A DNA stretch of 64,000 bases. It comes from Zeugodacus cucurbitae (Eukaryota > Arthropoda > Insecta > Diptera > Tephritidae). Every line of letters starts with the position of its first letter. The first letter of the stretch is position 1. The stretch spans positions 186,001-250,000 of the forward strand of contig NC_071670.1 of assembly GCF_028554725.1 (NCBI RefSeq), read 5' to 3'. Under the pieces are notes generated by a model that ran no database searches, was not told the origin of the DNA, and worked only from the letters and a program-made list of their open reading frames with translations. Made by a program: the position numbers and the translations under genes. Shown one piece after another: positions 39,701-51,755 of the stretch.

Positions 39701-42700
39701 GGTGTAAATGTTAATGGGTTATTGATAGTTGCAAGTGCGTGCGCTTGTAACGTTCGACAATTGGGTTAACGAAGTACAATGTGTCTTGCATTGATATTTC
39801 GTCTGTGTAAGCAGCACGAATGCAAACAGACAGATAATTACGGATACTCGTATGCGATTGAATAGCATACATACCTTGACACTGCGTTGGTACAACCAAA
39901 TAGTTTTGATCCAAGGTTGGCACGGGAATCGGTGTAATCTGAGGCTGTTGATTTACGAGCGCTTTCTGTACTAGACCTGTTAAATTGGCCAATTGGCGCT
40001 CCATGTGCTCTACACGAATACGATGCAAGTCCTCAGGCCTAGTTACACAAATTGTAAATTAAAAATATTTATTTACATTGTAAGCAACTAAATATATATG
40101 TAAAATGTGATAATGAGTAATAATTTCCCATATTTGTGATAATTAGAATTAATAATGCTCTCTCTGCAATAATTTTCCACTCTGCTTAACCGAGTGGTGT
40201 TTGTTACGAACTTCATTTTTCTTTGGTGTCAACTAACTTTACAATGTACGCTTCCTTAAAATATTGCTTCAGTCATTCCCTCAATGTTTCGCTTATCTTC
40301 ATGGTCTTAAAAATATCGTTTTTGGACCGTGACAGTAGAGTTTAGAGTCATTACCAGTTGTCACAACATTCGTGACAAGCAAGTACAATTTGTATCTGCA
40401 GTCTCATATAGTTTCGTGTCGGTTGAGGTGCAACAAAATGTTTTCTTTGCGCGAAAAAGTTTTTCTGTTCCTGTTATGTTGCCTGGAAACTTTGCATACA
40501 CGCGCGTCCTACACTATGGAAAAATCTGCAGATAATCTAGAAAAAGAAATGTTGGCTGATTGTCTTATGGAACTAAATATGTCGGAATTATTGCGACTTC
40601 AGCGTTCATTGGAAAGATTGCCTGAACCTCATGAGAAGGAAGACTTTCAATCAAACACAAATAATGAATTCAACAAAACTGTTAACAACATGGGTGTTTG
40701 TGATTCGTCTAATGAAAACAATCGAAATAGCACTTGTGCGAGCCCACAAGCCTTGCCGTTAACCACAGAGAAACGGTCAGAATTAAAACAGAATACAGTT
40801 GATAGGTATTTCAGGCAGCTCCTTTAATTAGTCAGTTAGCATAGACAAAGGTAGCGAATTTAACTATTGAAGGGGCTGTCTGTTTTAATACCTGAAAACA
40901 AGCTTTCAGTATAAAACGGTATTTTATTTAAAGTGGATATGAACACCATCCTTGGCAACCAGAGGAAAAACCTTCCAAATTGCAAACGATATTTCATATT
41001 ACTATTACGGCGTTGGCTTTTCTGTCCTTCGGAGGGTATTTACTTTGTCTAATAGTGCAAGCTATAAGGAGCAAAGGTAGGAAGAAGTATGTTAGCAAAC
41101 TGATTCATTTAACTTAAATCATAAACACAGGCACAACTTACTTTCACCCTGTTGCAAGTACTATGACGACTAATGGAAATGGCGGAGTTAAAAGAATAAA
41201 AATTTATCGACGCAGTCGCCGAAGAGTGCAGTCTACGCCTAATGAAGCGCATGCGTACATGGCTTATTATTAGACACACAAATTATTAATATTTTTAATT
41301 GCACTTTTATACTAAGAATTTTATATATTCTTTGTTACTCACCTAGCCGAATCGTACATTTGATTTGGTCTCGGTAGTCGGCCTGGTCCCACTTTCATTC
41401 CATATACGGCATACTGATCTTCAGTAAGACCCACATCACTGTTGGTGGATATACAAAAAAATTATTTGAAAACATAAATTGGTTTTTATTTTTGTGTACT
41501 AACCCCTGCTCTTCATCGATGATTGGCGCGACCACAGGTCCTCTAGTACCATATTGACTGTAATAAGGTTCCTCGTAGTTGCCACGTGTGCTGCGTTCGG
41601 GTGAACTTGAGTAACCATCTGCAATTTTTAGCAAAAAGTTATATTGCGGACGTGCTATTCATTAGATTTAGTAGTGTCACACGATTTAGAATACAAAGTG
41701 GAAAAAATGAATTTATTTTCATAATTTAGAATATAACGAAAACTAAATTATGTTTATTACACAATATACGATATACAAAATATCTAATTCTTACGCATCG
41801 AAAGAGAATTTAGCGTTCGTGTACGAGAATAATGAATCAATAGCATACCACATTTTCTTCGAATCCAAATAATAAATGAAATAATGAATGTCAATGAATG
41901 CAAAGTATGTACCTGGGATGCTATATAACTGATCCGGGGTATAAGGAAATAATGGCTCCATGCTACCTCTTGAGTTGTGCGCCCGCAAGGGTTTCACTGG
42001 CGCTCCTACATATGTATGTATGCATGGACAGAGTATAGTACAGTTATGGAGTTTGAGGGGAGGTAGCGGTAGTCATTAGTAGGCATGAAGAATTGATAAT
42101 GAAGAGAACAACATACGAATACATATATACAAATGTATGGGCGAGGTCTATTAAATGGATGTGAGATGAAATTACGAATTCAAAAGCTCGGTAATCACAA
42201 ACATAGAACACACATAGAGAATTTACTAAAGGAAATAAAAATTACGATTGTATTGTATAAAAAATAGAGCACAGATATTTACAGTTCATATATGTATATT
42301 ATATATATCATTTGCATGCTTATCGTATTCAGTTTTATATCTTTAAGAAGGAATTGAATATAAATACGGTGTATTCTATCTAAGACATTTCACTTACCTA
42401 TGGGTACTTTTGTGCGATCTGAAGAGTACATGCCGCGCGGTAATGTCTGCGAGGTGCCCACATAATACGGTGCTGCCTGTTTTCCAATCTGCAATCGAAG
42501 GTTATTACGTAAATTTAGTTGAGCTAATATATTGTCGTAAGCGTGATTCAACTACATTTCTACTAGTGTAAATTTGTGTGTAGGAAAAATATTTGGTAAC
42601 ACGATAAATCTCGTTGACTCATTGAGTCATTGCAATTATATTTAAATTGAACGTTTGTCGCTGTTGTGATTATACTTGAGAATGATTTGCGTTAACGGTA

Positions 42701-45700
42701 GCGGCCAAGTAGAAATCTTCGGTATTTTATATTGTACGGTTGTATGTATGTGCATGTGTTTTCTCTTCTGACATATTTTTCAAACTATCGATCACGTAAA
42801 TCAGTTTTGGCGCGCAATGCGAGTATATCAACGATCGATTGGCAATTGTTAGTTGCAGATTGTGACTTTGCATTTCCATTGCAATTTCACTTTCAAACGG
42901 TGTTTTCCAGACGGCTGTCAGTAGATACGTTGAAATTGCTCTGTATGTATGCACATTGACAAAATATATGAATGTAAATGCATGTAGTTTAATAAAACTC
43001 GTAGGAATAGTGTCAAAGCAACGTGAATATGCTGTCATACAAAGTTTTTTTGCTAAACTATCTTGAGCTGTCCACTTAAAAGCATTCCAAACTAATTTCC
43101 GTCTTTTTTGAGTCTGGGGCGATTGCTTGCATTGCCGTATCATCAGCGTGTGTAAATCGCTTTTTTGTCGCTAGTTGGAAGTGCATAAAAAGTGTAAACA
43201 ATCAGTCGATAGACAGGTGCCATCTATATCGCTGCACGTTGGCAATTATCTTGTAGATCCACTGCCAAAGGCTTGAGTGTTCAACCATAGTGCTGTGCTG
43301 GTGTATGTAATGCTTTTGATATGCGCAGCTTGATGAATGAATGAAAATTACTAGCGGTGATTGTGCTGCAGATTAGTGGTTCGAGCTATTCAAAAGCTTC
43401 GAACATCGGGGGGATAGGCAGAGCTGCGAGTAACATGCTTGTTGTGCTTACAAACTAGTTTGTTGGCGTCGCGCGTTCCATCTCCCAGCCGCACAGCCCG
43501 ACTAGAGTCGCTTCCATTTGTGCCACCACAACAGTTGACTGCCAATAAAGTTCGAGACATCGTCGCGTGCAGACGTGTGACTTCGCGTAGTCAACTCAAA
43601 GATATAGATAAATAAAAGTGAACACAAAACTCAGGCGAAATTTCAATTGAAAAACGAAAGTGAATTTCGACAAAAGTGGTGAATAAAGAAATTAAGAGAA
43701 AAAAAGACGGGAAGTTAAGGAAGAGATCGAAAGTGATCGATAGTGATTTTGTGTATACAATAGTAAATATTTATGTGGGCAATTTTACATTGAAATTTGT
43801 TCGTGCAATGCATTGCAGTTGGATACACGTCTTGGTCCTCGTGACAGGAATACTATGTAATGTTTACTTCAGTTATGGTTGGAAGCCTATAGTGGGTGGT
43901 TCAATTACCACTTCCTATAATCTACAACAATCACATCCCGGTTCAGCGACCAGCGCAAAAACAATAACTCTTGGCAGCACTTCTGCTGAAAGTTCCGAGT
44001 ATTCGACGTCGCCCTTACTTCCTCAAAAGTCCGCGAGCAAGGTGCTAACTGGTGTGAGCGATGCCATCGCCATATCCGCACCTTTAACAGCACTTCCAGG
44101 ATCACACTCGGGACTTAAGTTTGAAACGGATGAATTTGAATATGAACGCGATTTATTCGGCGGTGGTGATTATGGAGAGGTAAATCGGTGCAACCTACTA
44201 TGCCACAGTTGGATTTTTTTACATCTTTAATACATCAATAGTGACTTGTGTTTTCTCTTGTTTTTGTTTGCATAGGATCACTGCGCTGTGAAAAAATTCG
44301 CCTTTAATCACGATGGTACCGTTGCATACGAAAATGATTTACCAGACTTGAATCAATTCACGATTTGTTTCTGGTCACGATACACAAATCACAGCGGGGA
44401 TCACGTATTATTAACCTATTCGGGTAAGTGATCAACGAAAAGTCACAAGCCTTGGGCAAAATGTTAATTGGGTTAATTGCACGGCAGTGATAAGCAAAAT
44501 TCGAATGGACCGATTTTGGTCAAATTGTTCAATTTTCTATTTTATATTTGGATCTTTCTAATTGTTAATTGCGGTACAATTACAAGTTTATTAGAGAGCG
44601 AGCGCTTGTTGGGTGTGGCGTGACACCATTTCGTTGTGGATACAGGTTTGCAACTATCACACCCCGACCCCAGGGAAACGCACACTGTATATTTGCGGCT
44701 CTTTGTCGACTCGACCTAAACTCAGTGCGTGCATTCATGCGTCATTATATTTTACACTTTAAGTGGTGCGGCTAATAAGTACAGTACGCGGTTTAAGACA
44801 TTCGTGGCATTAATTCAGCATGTAAATGTTGAATGGAGGAAACAATGACATTTGAACTGTTACAGCGCCACGAATATCGCTGAATTTGTTGAATAGAAGA
44901 AAGTTATGCAACATAAACCGTTATTATGAGATGTATAAAAAGTGAAAGGAAGCCAGCTTCCTGCTATCTTCGGTCGTAAACAACGCCACACAATAAAGTA
45001 CAAGTTGCGGCCACACGTTACCACGAAAGCTACGGTGCCGTGCCGATCTACAGCGCCTACGGCGTTTCCAACATAAGTCCGCTGCCGCGATACTGCAACT
45101 CACAACATAACGCACGTCATTCGTGTACGAGTATAATTGATTCCGTCTGGCGTACGCTGTAGCAAAACTAGGTTTACGTACCACACATCTCGAGTCTGTG
45201 CCAAAGTTACATAATTGAAGCTACAGGTTTTAGCATATGACACAATTTAATGACATTCGGTGACCAGCTATAAAAGAAGTAATTGAGGCAAATGGAGGAT
45301 GGATTATAACATCGGTACTGCGCTCATAATAAAAGTGAAATCACTTTCAGCAAGAAGTGACAATGCAATACTAAGTACGTGTCAATTGCGAATGGTTGGC
45401 AGCGACCTGTGCCATGTAGTGCGGTGTTGTAGTCGTAAGTGCGTGCGAGGCTGTAATAAATCTGTAACTCAACAACGGATTGCACATCACAACGTACGTA
45501 TAGATGTGCTATTGAGCATCACAATATCTTTTTCCGGTTCACTTTCAACCGCTTCTCAGAGCTGATGAACTCTTGTGACTTAGCATTGGATCCGATCACA
45601 ACACGTTGCAAGTCTTGTATTTTCGCGCTATTGCCGGCGTATGTGGGAATTCCGCAAACAAGTTTCAGTTATTGTTTTCAGATTAGTTATGATGGATGTC

Positions 45701-48700
45701 CCATACACTCTCGTATACGAGTATATAGTAGATTGCGCTGAAGTACATCTCCGGAAATGTGAATTGATATTTATGCTACTTACACAAACATTACCATTGC
45801 AATTATATTGGAAACACGCCTAAACAACAAAGCTTAAAGCCATTGGAAGCTAAAGCTCACGCTCGCAATACCGTGATAACTCAAATAACTAATGTTGACT
45901 ATTTCATTGACTCGATTATTTTCTAATATGTCGAAAAGATCCCAATAAAGTCTAATCGAATACATCTCCATTGTGCTGACAAATTTCAAATATTCAAGTG
46001 CTCGCATTTTCCTTTTTCATTTCATATTTGAAAATGTTTTTCGCTTTGGTCGATTGCTGCTGACGCCCGTTGACCAACTGACCTACTCTAATCCGTAAAA
46101 ACCAGTTAAGGATGAACCGCGCGAGTTTCAGTTTTGGGTTTCGAACTCACAAAATTCCAGTTTTATTTCAATGGCCATAAAAGGGCAACAGATTTATAGG
46201 TAAGCACATAAAAGGTTTAACGGTTGCATTGAGGTTATGAAATTGTATCATACGTATACTCGTGAAGTTATGCATTTTAATTGATTGTTTCGCTCCGTTT
46301 TGCAATTGTAATTGCACCACGATTAATTGCAGGCTCAATTATCCATTACGTGTACGTCAATGGCATCATCAGTGTTCGTCTTGGAATGGGAAGACTGGTG
46401 AATGGCAAGTCTGGGTGAAGTCGGAACGTATTGGACGTGGTTTTAACAACGCGGTGAGTGTGTTGACAGAACATTATCAACAGAATCAATATCATCAATG
46501 CGTTTTTACCTTGTTAAGAAAAGTATAATTTCCATCCGATCAGAAAATTGAAAATTGGTGTGATAATATAGGGATTTTAACTTAATCCTATTACTGTTTA
46601 TGCTGATGTTTTACTATCTGTCCTCCATGAGTTTGTCCGATGCTCTTTGTCGGTCTATATATGGGAATTGCACCGCAAATTTATTACTATATATTATCAT
46701 TTTTTGTAGTTGGTTAGTCATACAATTCCTGCTAAAGGCAAACTCTTTTCGGGCGGACCTTCGCCAACAGGTATTTTATCCGAAGGCCTACACTTTGAGA
46801 TCACTTTGGTACAGATATATCATATTGCGCTGAGCGCGGGTAAGGCGCACCGTGATCACAAGCATCATCATGTTCACCACTTCGATCATGAGGGACAGGA
46901 ATTGTCGACGACAACAAGAGCCCCCCCTGCTGTGAGTTGAATTTATTAACATGAATATACAGTTCAAGTAGCATATTGGATATTTTCCTCCTTTGAATTG
47001 CCAGATAAACCGGCCATTGCCTATGCACAGTCTGCTTGCAAGTGGACAAATACCAACTCGAGTGCGTCTCAATCTCGCGCAACAGCCGCAACAATTACTC
47101 ATGCAGCCGCAACCAGCCATACCAGCGCAGGCGGTGCAGCAATTGCAGGGCGCTGATAACACGCTATTCCCACTGCCGGATCAGCAGCAAGCCGTCACCA
47201 TCAATACAAACTTTGTGAACGGCCAAATCAATACCGGCTCTCGGTTGGTGTCGCAACAGTTACTGGGGCATATCGGACAGCCGAATGCGGCGTTGTCATT
47301 GCGTCCAAAGACTGTGCAAACCAGCTCAACGACACGCGAATTCAGTACGCTGAATAACCCAGCCAATGTGCAGTTTATAGACGAAACCGAGACACGAATT
47401 ATCTTCAAGCGCCAGGCAAAAACTAACAACACCAATACGCAATTTGGGCAAAAAGTGGTTCGAAAACGAGCTGTGAATCCGAGGCGGAGACAGGCGATGG
47501 ATGAAACAAGTAAGAATTTGCAAAAGCGTGGTTTAGTATTGCTTGAGGACGGAAGTGTTGTAGATGACCCGTTATTCGGTAATAGTTTCAAATACGACGG
47601 TCTCGCGGATTTTGGTGGACAGCAGTTCAAACAGGATTTGACACAGAAAATGAACATCGAAGATGAGATTCAGGAACATGATCGCGAACCGGCTGAGGAA
47701 GAAGTGAAGGCAGTAATGGCGTTGTGTAGCGCCTGTGATGCGGAACCGTTCCAAGGTGCTATTGTATTTGCTTGGAAAGATGCCAAGGAGCAAATGGATA
47801 ATACCCTGAAAGGATTAAGTGTGGGCGGATGTGGTAATTTCTGATTACCATGACTGAGCAGGAGGGACCGCACTAGTCAGCAGGTTTATGAGCGCTTAGG
47901 GAGATTGCAGCTGTTTTGTATATTGACGCATTTGAAAACGCATTTAATTGCGAGCTTTGACTGATTGCGCAGATGGCGTTATCGGTGGTGCTTGCATTAA
48001 CTAGTTTAATTTTTAGAAAATATTCTTTTATATTGTATTTTATGTATGTACATATGTATGTTATATACCTATGCCTATTTAAACTTATTTTATATTGTAT
48101 TATATGCTAATAAAAACTCACCTTTGATTTATGAATATGTTGATGTTTATAGTCCGAATCAAATTCCGGTTCGCTGAAATAGCTCTACGGAAATAAAAAA
48201 TGCGGTTTAAACTACTAATATTAACACTTATTTGGTTCATTCACCTGATCTTGGTCCCAATGATTAGGTGTAACTTGTGGGAGTGGCTGAGGTACGCCTG
48301 GGCCACCTGGTAAAATTTGTGGCGGTGCAGCAACTTCAGTTGACTCGAAAAGCCTCAATACTGAGCGGTCACGAATTTCACGTAAATGCGAACGTACATC
48401 CTCTAATTCATAAAACATGTCCTTGCTGGCATCATGTATATAAATTTTAACGTTTGGACCCTCCAGATAGGCCATTGTTAGTTGTCGTGGAAAGGAGCGC
48501 ACGAAAAGCGCTCGAACCGTATCAATTGAGGTTATTTCGTTAGGCAATAAAGCGCGTTTAGTTTCCGACCGATACTGTAAAAATACTAATCCTGCATGTG
48601 AAATTAAAAGATAGCTTAGCAATTTGGAGGCAAATATTTGCATAAAGAAATTTGTGTGGAAAATATACCTAAAGGACGCTCCAACGTCTTCGAAGGTGTT

Positions 48701-49786
48701 CTAACTACCGGAAGCGAAGACCGTTGTTTATTGCCACGGCGAAAGCCAGTGCTTGCCGTTTCAACCTCGGACATAATGCCTGGATCATCGTCAAACAAAG
48801 GCCCTTGATTCAAAGGAGTGTATCCGCGTGGCACATTATTCTTAAATAAGATAACAAAATGTAATTGAAACAGTTTTATTATACATTGCGCATAAAAAAT
48901 TTGGTACTTGTATAAATATTCTAATTCAAAACTGTCTCTTGTAAATACCTTTTTGTTTTTCTGTGCACGCGTACTCATCTATGTATGATTGGAAAAAATA
49001 TATTAAGATTGATATTGTTGTTAGTCTTATACACATGTATTGATTTATCGAACTCACCTCTAGATCCATGGCGCGCTGCTGCTGCTGTCCTTGATTACCA
49101 GCATACAATATCATATCGCCGCCAAGTGTGTGCCGGCGTGGATCGTCTCGCCGCATACCCCGTCTATGATCATTAACTGTAAAAATAAGCACTTCATATA
49201 TGCTAATATTTCTCATAAATATTTGATGTGAAATTTTGGTAAAGCTTACCTTGCTCGTTGGTCGGCATACGCCCAGTTTTGGCGTCATTCTGCCAGTCTT
49301 CTTCTGGAAACAATGGGTAAATATGAATGCAGTGGGTGAAAACATGTTTGCGCCTTCATTAAAATACCCCATACTTGTGTTAAGATTTACTAATTTTAAT
49401 AAAATTTGAACTTTTTGTAAAATGTTCTATTGACAATACTAAAATATTTATATTGTTTGAGGTAGTGGTAATGAGTAAATAAATGCCGACATCGTCGTTT
49501 GTATTGATTTCAAAGGACGTCTTTGCATAGCTTGCGACACGGAAGTGAACAATCAGCGTTGACGCCTATTCCCCAATAACTCGTGTATATATGTACATAC
49601 ATAGTCGTATAAATACTTAAAACTAGTTGTATGCATTTAGCTTCATGAACTGTTTAAATATTCACATTTGCCCTCATACCCACCTCCTTCACGTCCTTTT
49701 CGTTTTTTCTTTGATGAGCTGCTGCTGCTGTTGCTGCTGCTCTGGTTCGATGAACTTTTATCTTTGCTCTTCCAACGTATCAGCAT
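30704..49786 (-). CDS. p140Cap/SRCIN1-KIAA1217 (sickle tail)-type scaffold protein, 1142 aa, 19 coding exons
   Basis: Coding exons, 5' to 3': 49684-49786, 49250-49303, 49058-49176, 48949-48978, 48669-48840, 48245-48591, 48122-48184, 42398-42488, 41913-42005, 41504-41618, 41343-41438, 39875-40038, 38266-38349, 37724-37786, 36990-37455, 36736-36918, 36586-36679, 31741-31857, 30704-31678. All phases agree (3429 nt). The N-terminus is Ser/Lys-rich. The block at 161-245 (LLPNEITSIDTVRALFV, VKIYIHDASKDMFYELEDVR) is the conserved N-terminal domain of SRCIN1/KIAA1217. ERQLANLTGLVQKAL follows. Residues about 540-748 form the AIP3/Bud6-like coiled coil (EDMALVLSRARSKTVAEL, RFLKEEP-like FLKEEPDRLESALRRC). 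The tail has a Pro-rich stretch (RIPPPPPPRTSSR) and a Gln-rich coil. The vertebrate proteins are cortical scaffolds that restrain Src and bind actin regulators; the fly role is inferred. Exon 4 is a 30-nt microexon. Two genes are nested antisense in the introns after exons 7 and 11. Confidence 0.93.
32527..32547 (-). CDS. Candidate alternative first (or micro-) exon of the p140Cap-like gene
   Basis: On the minus strand, ATGCAGTCCATTACCGAATTG is followed by the donor GTAGTG and ends in phase 0, which fits the exon at 31741-31857. The context upstream of the ATG (GAACA) is good for a fly start. Used as a start exon, it would give MQSITEL joined to PIPTPRMGSF, a short C-terminal isoform. Alternatively, an AG inside it would make a 15-nt in-frame microexon (SITEL). 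Evidence is phase, start context and donor only. Confidence 0.35.
34172..34334 (-). CDS. Candidate alternative last exon encoding a C-terminal membrane anchor
   Basis: The acceptor ATACCATAG precedes 54 codons ending in TAA at 34172, in the 4.7-kb intron between the exons at 36586 and 31857. The peptide carries a hydrophobic run (IFLFITITISCMTIFLSLVI, then LLRL) followed by a short basic tail (IKPKLQRQILN). That is the shape of a tail anchor or a single-pass terminus. The acceptor needs a phase-2 upstream exon; the host exons ending at 36736 and 36990 both end in phase 2. It could instead be an independent 61-codon ORF starting upstream (ATG 34357), or chance. No downstream AATAAA stands out. 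Confidence 0.3.
35351..35839 (+). other. 162-codon open frame inside a p140Cap-like intron, coding status doubtful
   Basis: An ATG-to-stop frame of 162 codons, rich in Cys, Phe, Tyr and Asn, with hydrophobic stretches around residues 33-50 and 65-92. It has no recognisable domain and no clear promoter or splice sites, and lies opposite the host gene. Its length is unusual for AT-rich intronic DNA, but the composition looks like non-coding sequence. Reported for completeness. Confidence 0.15.
40438..41273 (+). CDS. Unrecognised single-pass membrane protein, 217 aa, three exons, nested antisense in the p140Cap-like gene
   Basis: Exons are 40438-40805 (donor GATAG|GTATTT), 40934-41076 (acceptor TTTAAAG|TGGATATG, donor AAAG|GTAGGA) and 41131-41273 (acceptor AACACAG|GCACAA, stop TAG). 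The phases 2 then 1 match exactly. Residues 1-25 (MFSLREKVFLFLLCCLE...) look like a signal peptide; a second ATG at codon 27 (MEKSADN) is an alternative start. Residues about 26-140 are acidic/polar with Asn-rich stretches (SSNENNRNST). A membrane segment spans about 141-167 (TIFHITITALAFLSFGGYLL). The 50-residue tail is basic (GGVKRIKIYRRSRRRVQS). Predicted topology is type I, tail in the cytosol. It lies wholly in the host intron 40039-41342, and its 3' end is only 69 bases from host exon 41343-41438. I do not know the family. Confidence 0.8.
43808..47844 (+). CDS. Secreted pentraxin-domain protein, 598 aa, six exons, nested antisense in the p140Cap-like gene
   Basis: Coding exons are 43808-44179, 44276-44423, 46106-46199, 46333-46453, 46710-46931 and 47005-47844, all in frame (1797 nt). 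The third exon is too short for simple ORF finding and was placed by phase. Residues 1-24 (MHCSWIHVLVLVTGILC...) form a signal peptide. A Ser/Thr-rich spacer follows, then a pentraxin/LamG-like fold at about 125-290: FTICFWSRYTNHSGDHVLLTY, EPREFQFWVSN, and the signature H217-x-C219-x-S221-W222 followed by NGKTGEWQVWVKSERIGRG. The C-terminal half is Gln/Pro-rich and has dibasic or RKR sites (FKRQ, VRKRAV, QKRG near 454, 472, 494). It ends in an acidic stretch and a Cys-containing terminus (CSACDAEPF...GGCGNF). Pentraxin folds bind ligands extracellularly; the specific ligand is unknown. The ATG at 43808 is preferred because it opens the signal peptide; the frame upstream has no ATG. Confidence 0.9.
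48109..48114 (+). terminator. Polyadenylation signal of the nested pentraxin gene, abutting host exon 7
   Basis: AATAAA, 265 bases past the pentraxin stop. Normal cleavage 10-30 bases downstream would fall at about 48124-48145, inside the antisense host exon 48122-48184, so the two mature transcripts would overlap at their ends. Confidence 0.55.
49725..49740. repeat. CTG/CAG-rich trinucleotide tract within the first coding exon of the p140Cap-like gene
   Basis: A run of GCT/CTG triplets near 49720-49741. On the minus strand it reads AGC/AAC triplets encoding the Ser/Asn-rich N-terminal stretch of the scaffold protein. Length variation between individuals is likely. Confidence 0.6.
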
Positions 49787-51480
49787 CGTGTGACAATCGA
49801 AATGTGTTGGTTGGGCAGCGAAAACTGCAGTGCGGACCGGAAAGTATAAATGTTGGCATTAGCATTGAACAAGTACGTGTAGCAATGTTAAAATATGTAT
49901 GTATGTGTATTTATGAAAGTGAGTAAGGACCTCAGTGCTCTAGTACTGGCACAGCCAGGCAGTTGATTAGACGCTGAACAAATATTTTCGTAACGCAAAC
50001 GTTGTAGCGAGGACCTTTTGAATTTTATATTTCAAACTTTTTGCTTTTTTCCGCAAAGCGTACGTACGTAATAGTGTCTAAAGGGCAGTGCAAATATTGC
50101 AAGAGGAAAACAGAGAGTCCGAAGATACTTAGTGCAAATATGTTGAAAGAGGCGCTGCGCATGTCCCACCCATCCCCACACAAAATTTCTGTTTGTTTAT
50201 GTTTGAAAATATGATTCAACGCAGCACCGAACGAGTCGTTCTAGGGGATGTCAACACACACGACACCTATTATGTATTTAGCCGGCATGCAGAGTCAATG
50301 CTCGTATTGAGACAGCATGCACGATGGTATTTTTCACCAAAAGGGAAATTTTTAGTTTTCTTGCATAGGCATTTGAGATGGTGTGTTGTAATTTAGCGTC
50401 AAGTGCATAGCCACCAGTGGTACTCAAATTGTTCTGCTGGCTTGAATTTCTTTACACTATTGGGTAGGGTAATTATTTCTTTTGATTGGTAGGGTAAGAG
50501 GATGTTGTTCTTTGGTGACGACAAGCATTTAGCTATTTTGCTGACCCTGGAAAGCGGAGTACGAGGAGCTTGTAGAGGAAATAAGGAAGCTGTATTTGCT
50601 TTGGGCTACTGGTTCAGCTGCCGTTGTTGGTTTTATACATATATATGTGCTTTGCTGGCGATTTCTAATTGACGCATATAAAAATTACTTTCGCATTACT
50701 TTTTTAATTCTTTTTTTTTATTTCATATAAGAGCATATGTAATTGTAATCAAATCTTTTTTCAGTTTTTAACCTTTTAACATTTCACAAATAAATCACAA
50801 TCGGTAACAAAATCAAGAAATTAAAGCACTTAAGTGGTTCACTGCACTTTGAATTGTCGGACACACTCGATACATTTTACTCGTATAGAGTAATGGTTTC
50901 TTTACGCACCTATTGAAATCTCACGTTATATTGCACTTCTTTTAGCATTTATATTATTTTTGGCTCAAATAAGATGGAATTATCAAATATTTATAAATAT
51001 TTTAGAGCAGCGTAAAATGTGACCGCTTTTAAAAACCGTTCAATACGTTGTAATGCCAAATATTTCTGGTATATCATAAAAGAGTTTCCGCCCTAAATAT
51101 GCACAGGATTTGGGAAATTTCATTTCCGCGTCTGCGCATTGAAAATAATGACGATCCCGCCTTGTATATTAAACTCACCAAAATAATTCAGTGGTACTAA
51201 AAGTGTTGGTCTTCATTGTATCAAAAAATCTCAATAGGATAATTTATTTGATTAGATGTATAAACTTATATAAAGCAAGCATGTAAGATTGTAAACATAT
51301 ATATATTTTATTATTAATGGCCAAAAGAAATACACTTTATTTATATTTATTTTTATATATTTTAACATCTTTTAGCACTCTGTAATCAGCCAGTGCTGCC
51401 AATCAAATGTTTCAGTGACAGTTCAGTTGACAGCTGTGCTCGTATGGCCCTCCAATTTTTAGAGTAGAAAATAAATAGCA
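49787..51480. other. Spacer between the p140Cap-like start (minus) and ND-42 (plus)
   Basis: Divergent intergenic region expected to hold both promoters. An acceptor-like CACTGCAG on the minus strand about 50 bases upstream of the p140Cap-like ATG suggests a further 5' UTR exon. No coding sequence is supported. Confidence 0.45.
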
Positions 51481-51753
51481 GAATCGCATTAAACAGTTTT
51501 AAGGTGAGAAAAACATGTCTAATAACTTAAATTAAAGTGTATTAAGCTGAAAAACCTTAAATATTGTGTTTGGCATATAGCGTAGGTCTACAATGAGCTA
51601 TCTTTAAATAATATTAAAATGTGTCTTTTCCGTACGTTTTCGTTGGCGAGCTGTGATGTAATGAGTTAAATGCAAAGCCGTATTGGTCAAAATATATAGT
51701 GTATATGATATGGTAGAGGTATTCAATATAAATTTTCCTTTTATCAATTTTCA
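51481..51753 (+). other. ND-42 5' UTR exon end and 5' UTR intron
   Basis: A plausible donor (TTTTAAG|GTGAGA, near 51503) and the acceptor TTTTCAG directly before AATGGCC (51754) define a ~250-bp intron in the 5' UTR. The transcription start itself cannot be placed. Confidence 0.55.
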
Positions 51754-51755
51754 GA

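Noticed and set aside
43676..43807. N-terminal extension of the pentraxin exon 1 frame
   Set aside because: It would need a GTG start. The ATG at 43808 directly opens a signal peptide, and the upstream stretch is Lys/Arg-rich 5' UTR-like sequence.
46788..47873. Minus-strand frames opposite the pentraxin last exons
   Set aside because: They are shadows of the coding exons; no splice or domain evidence.
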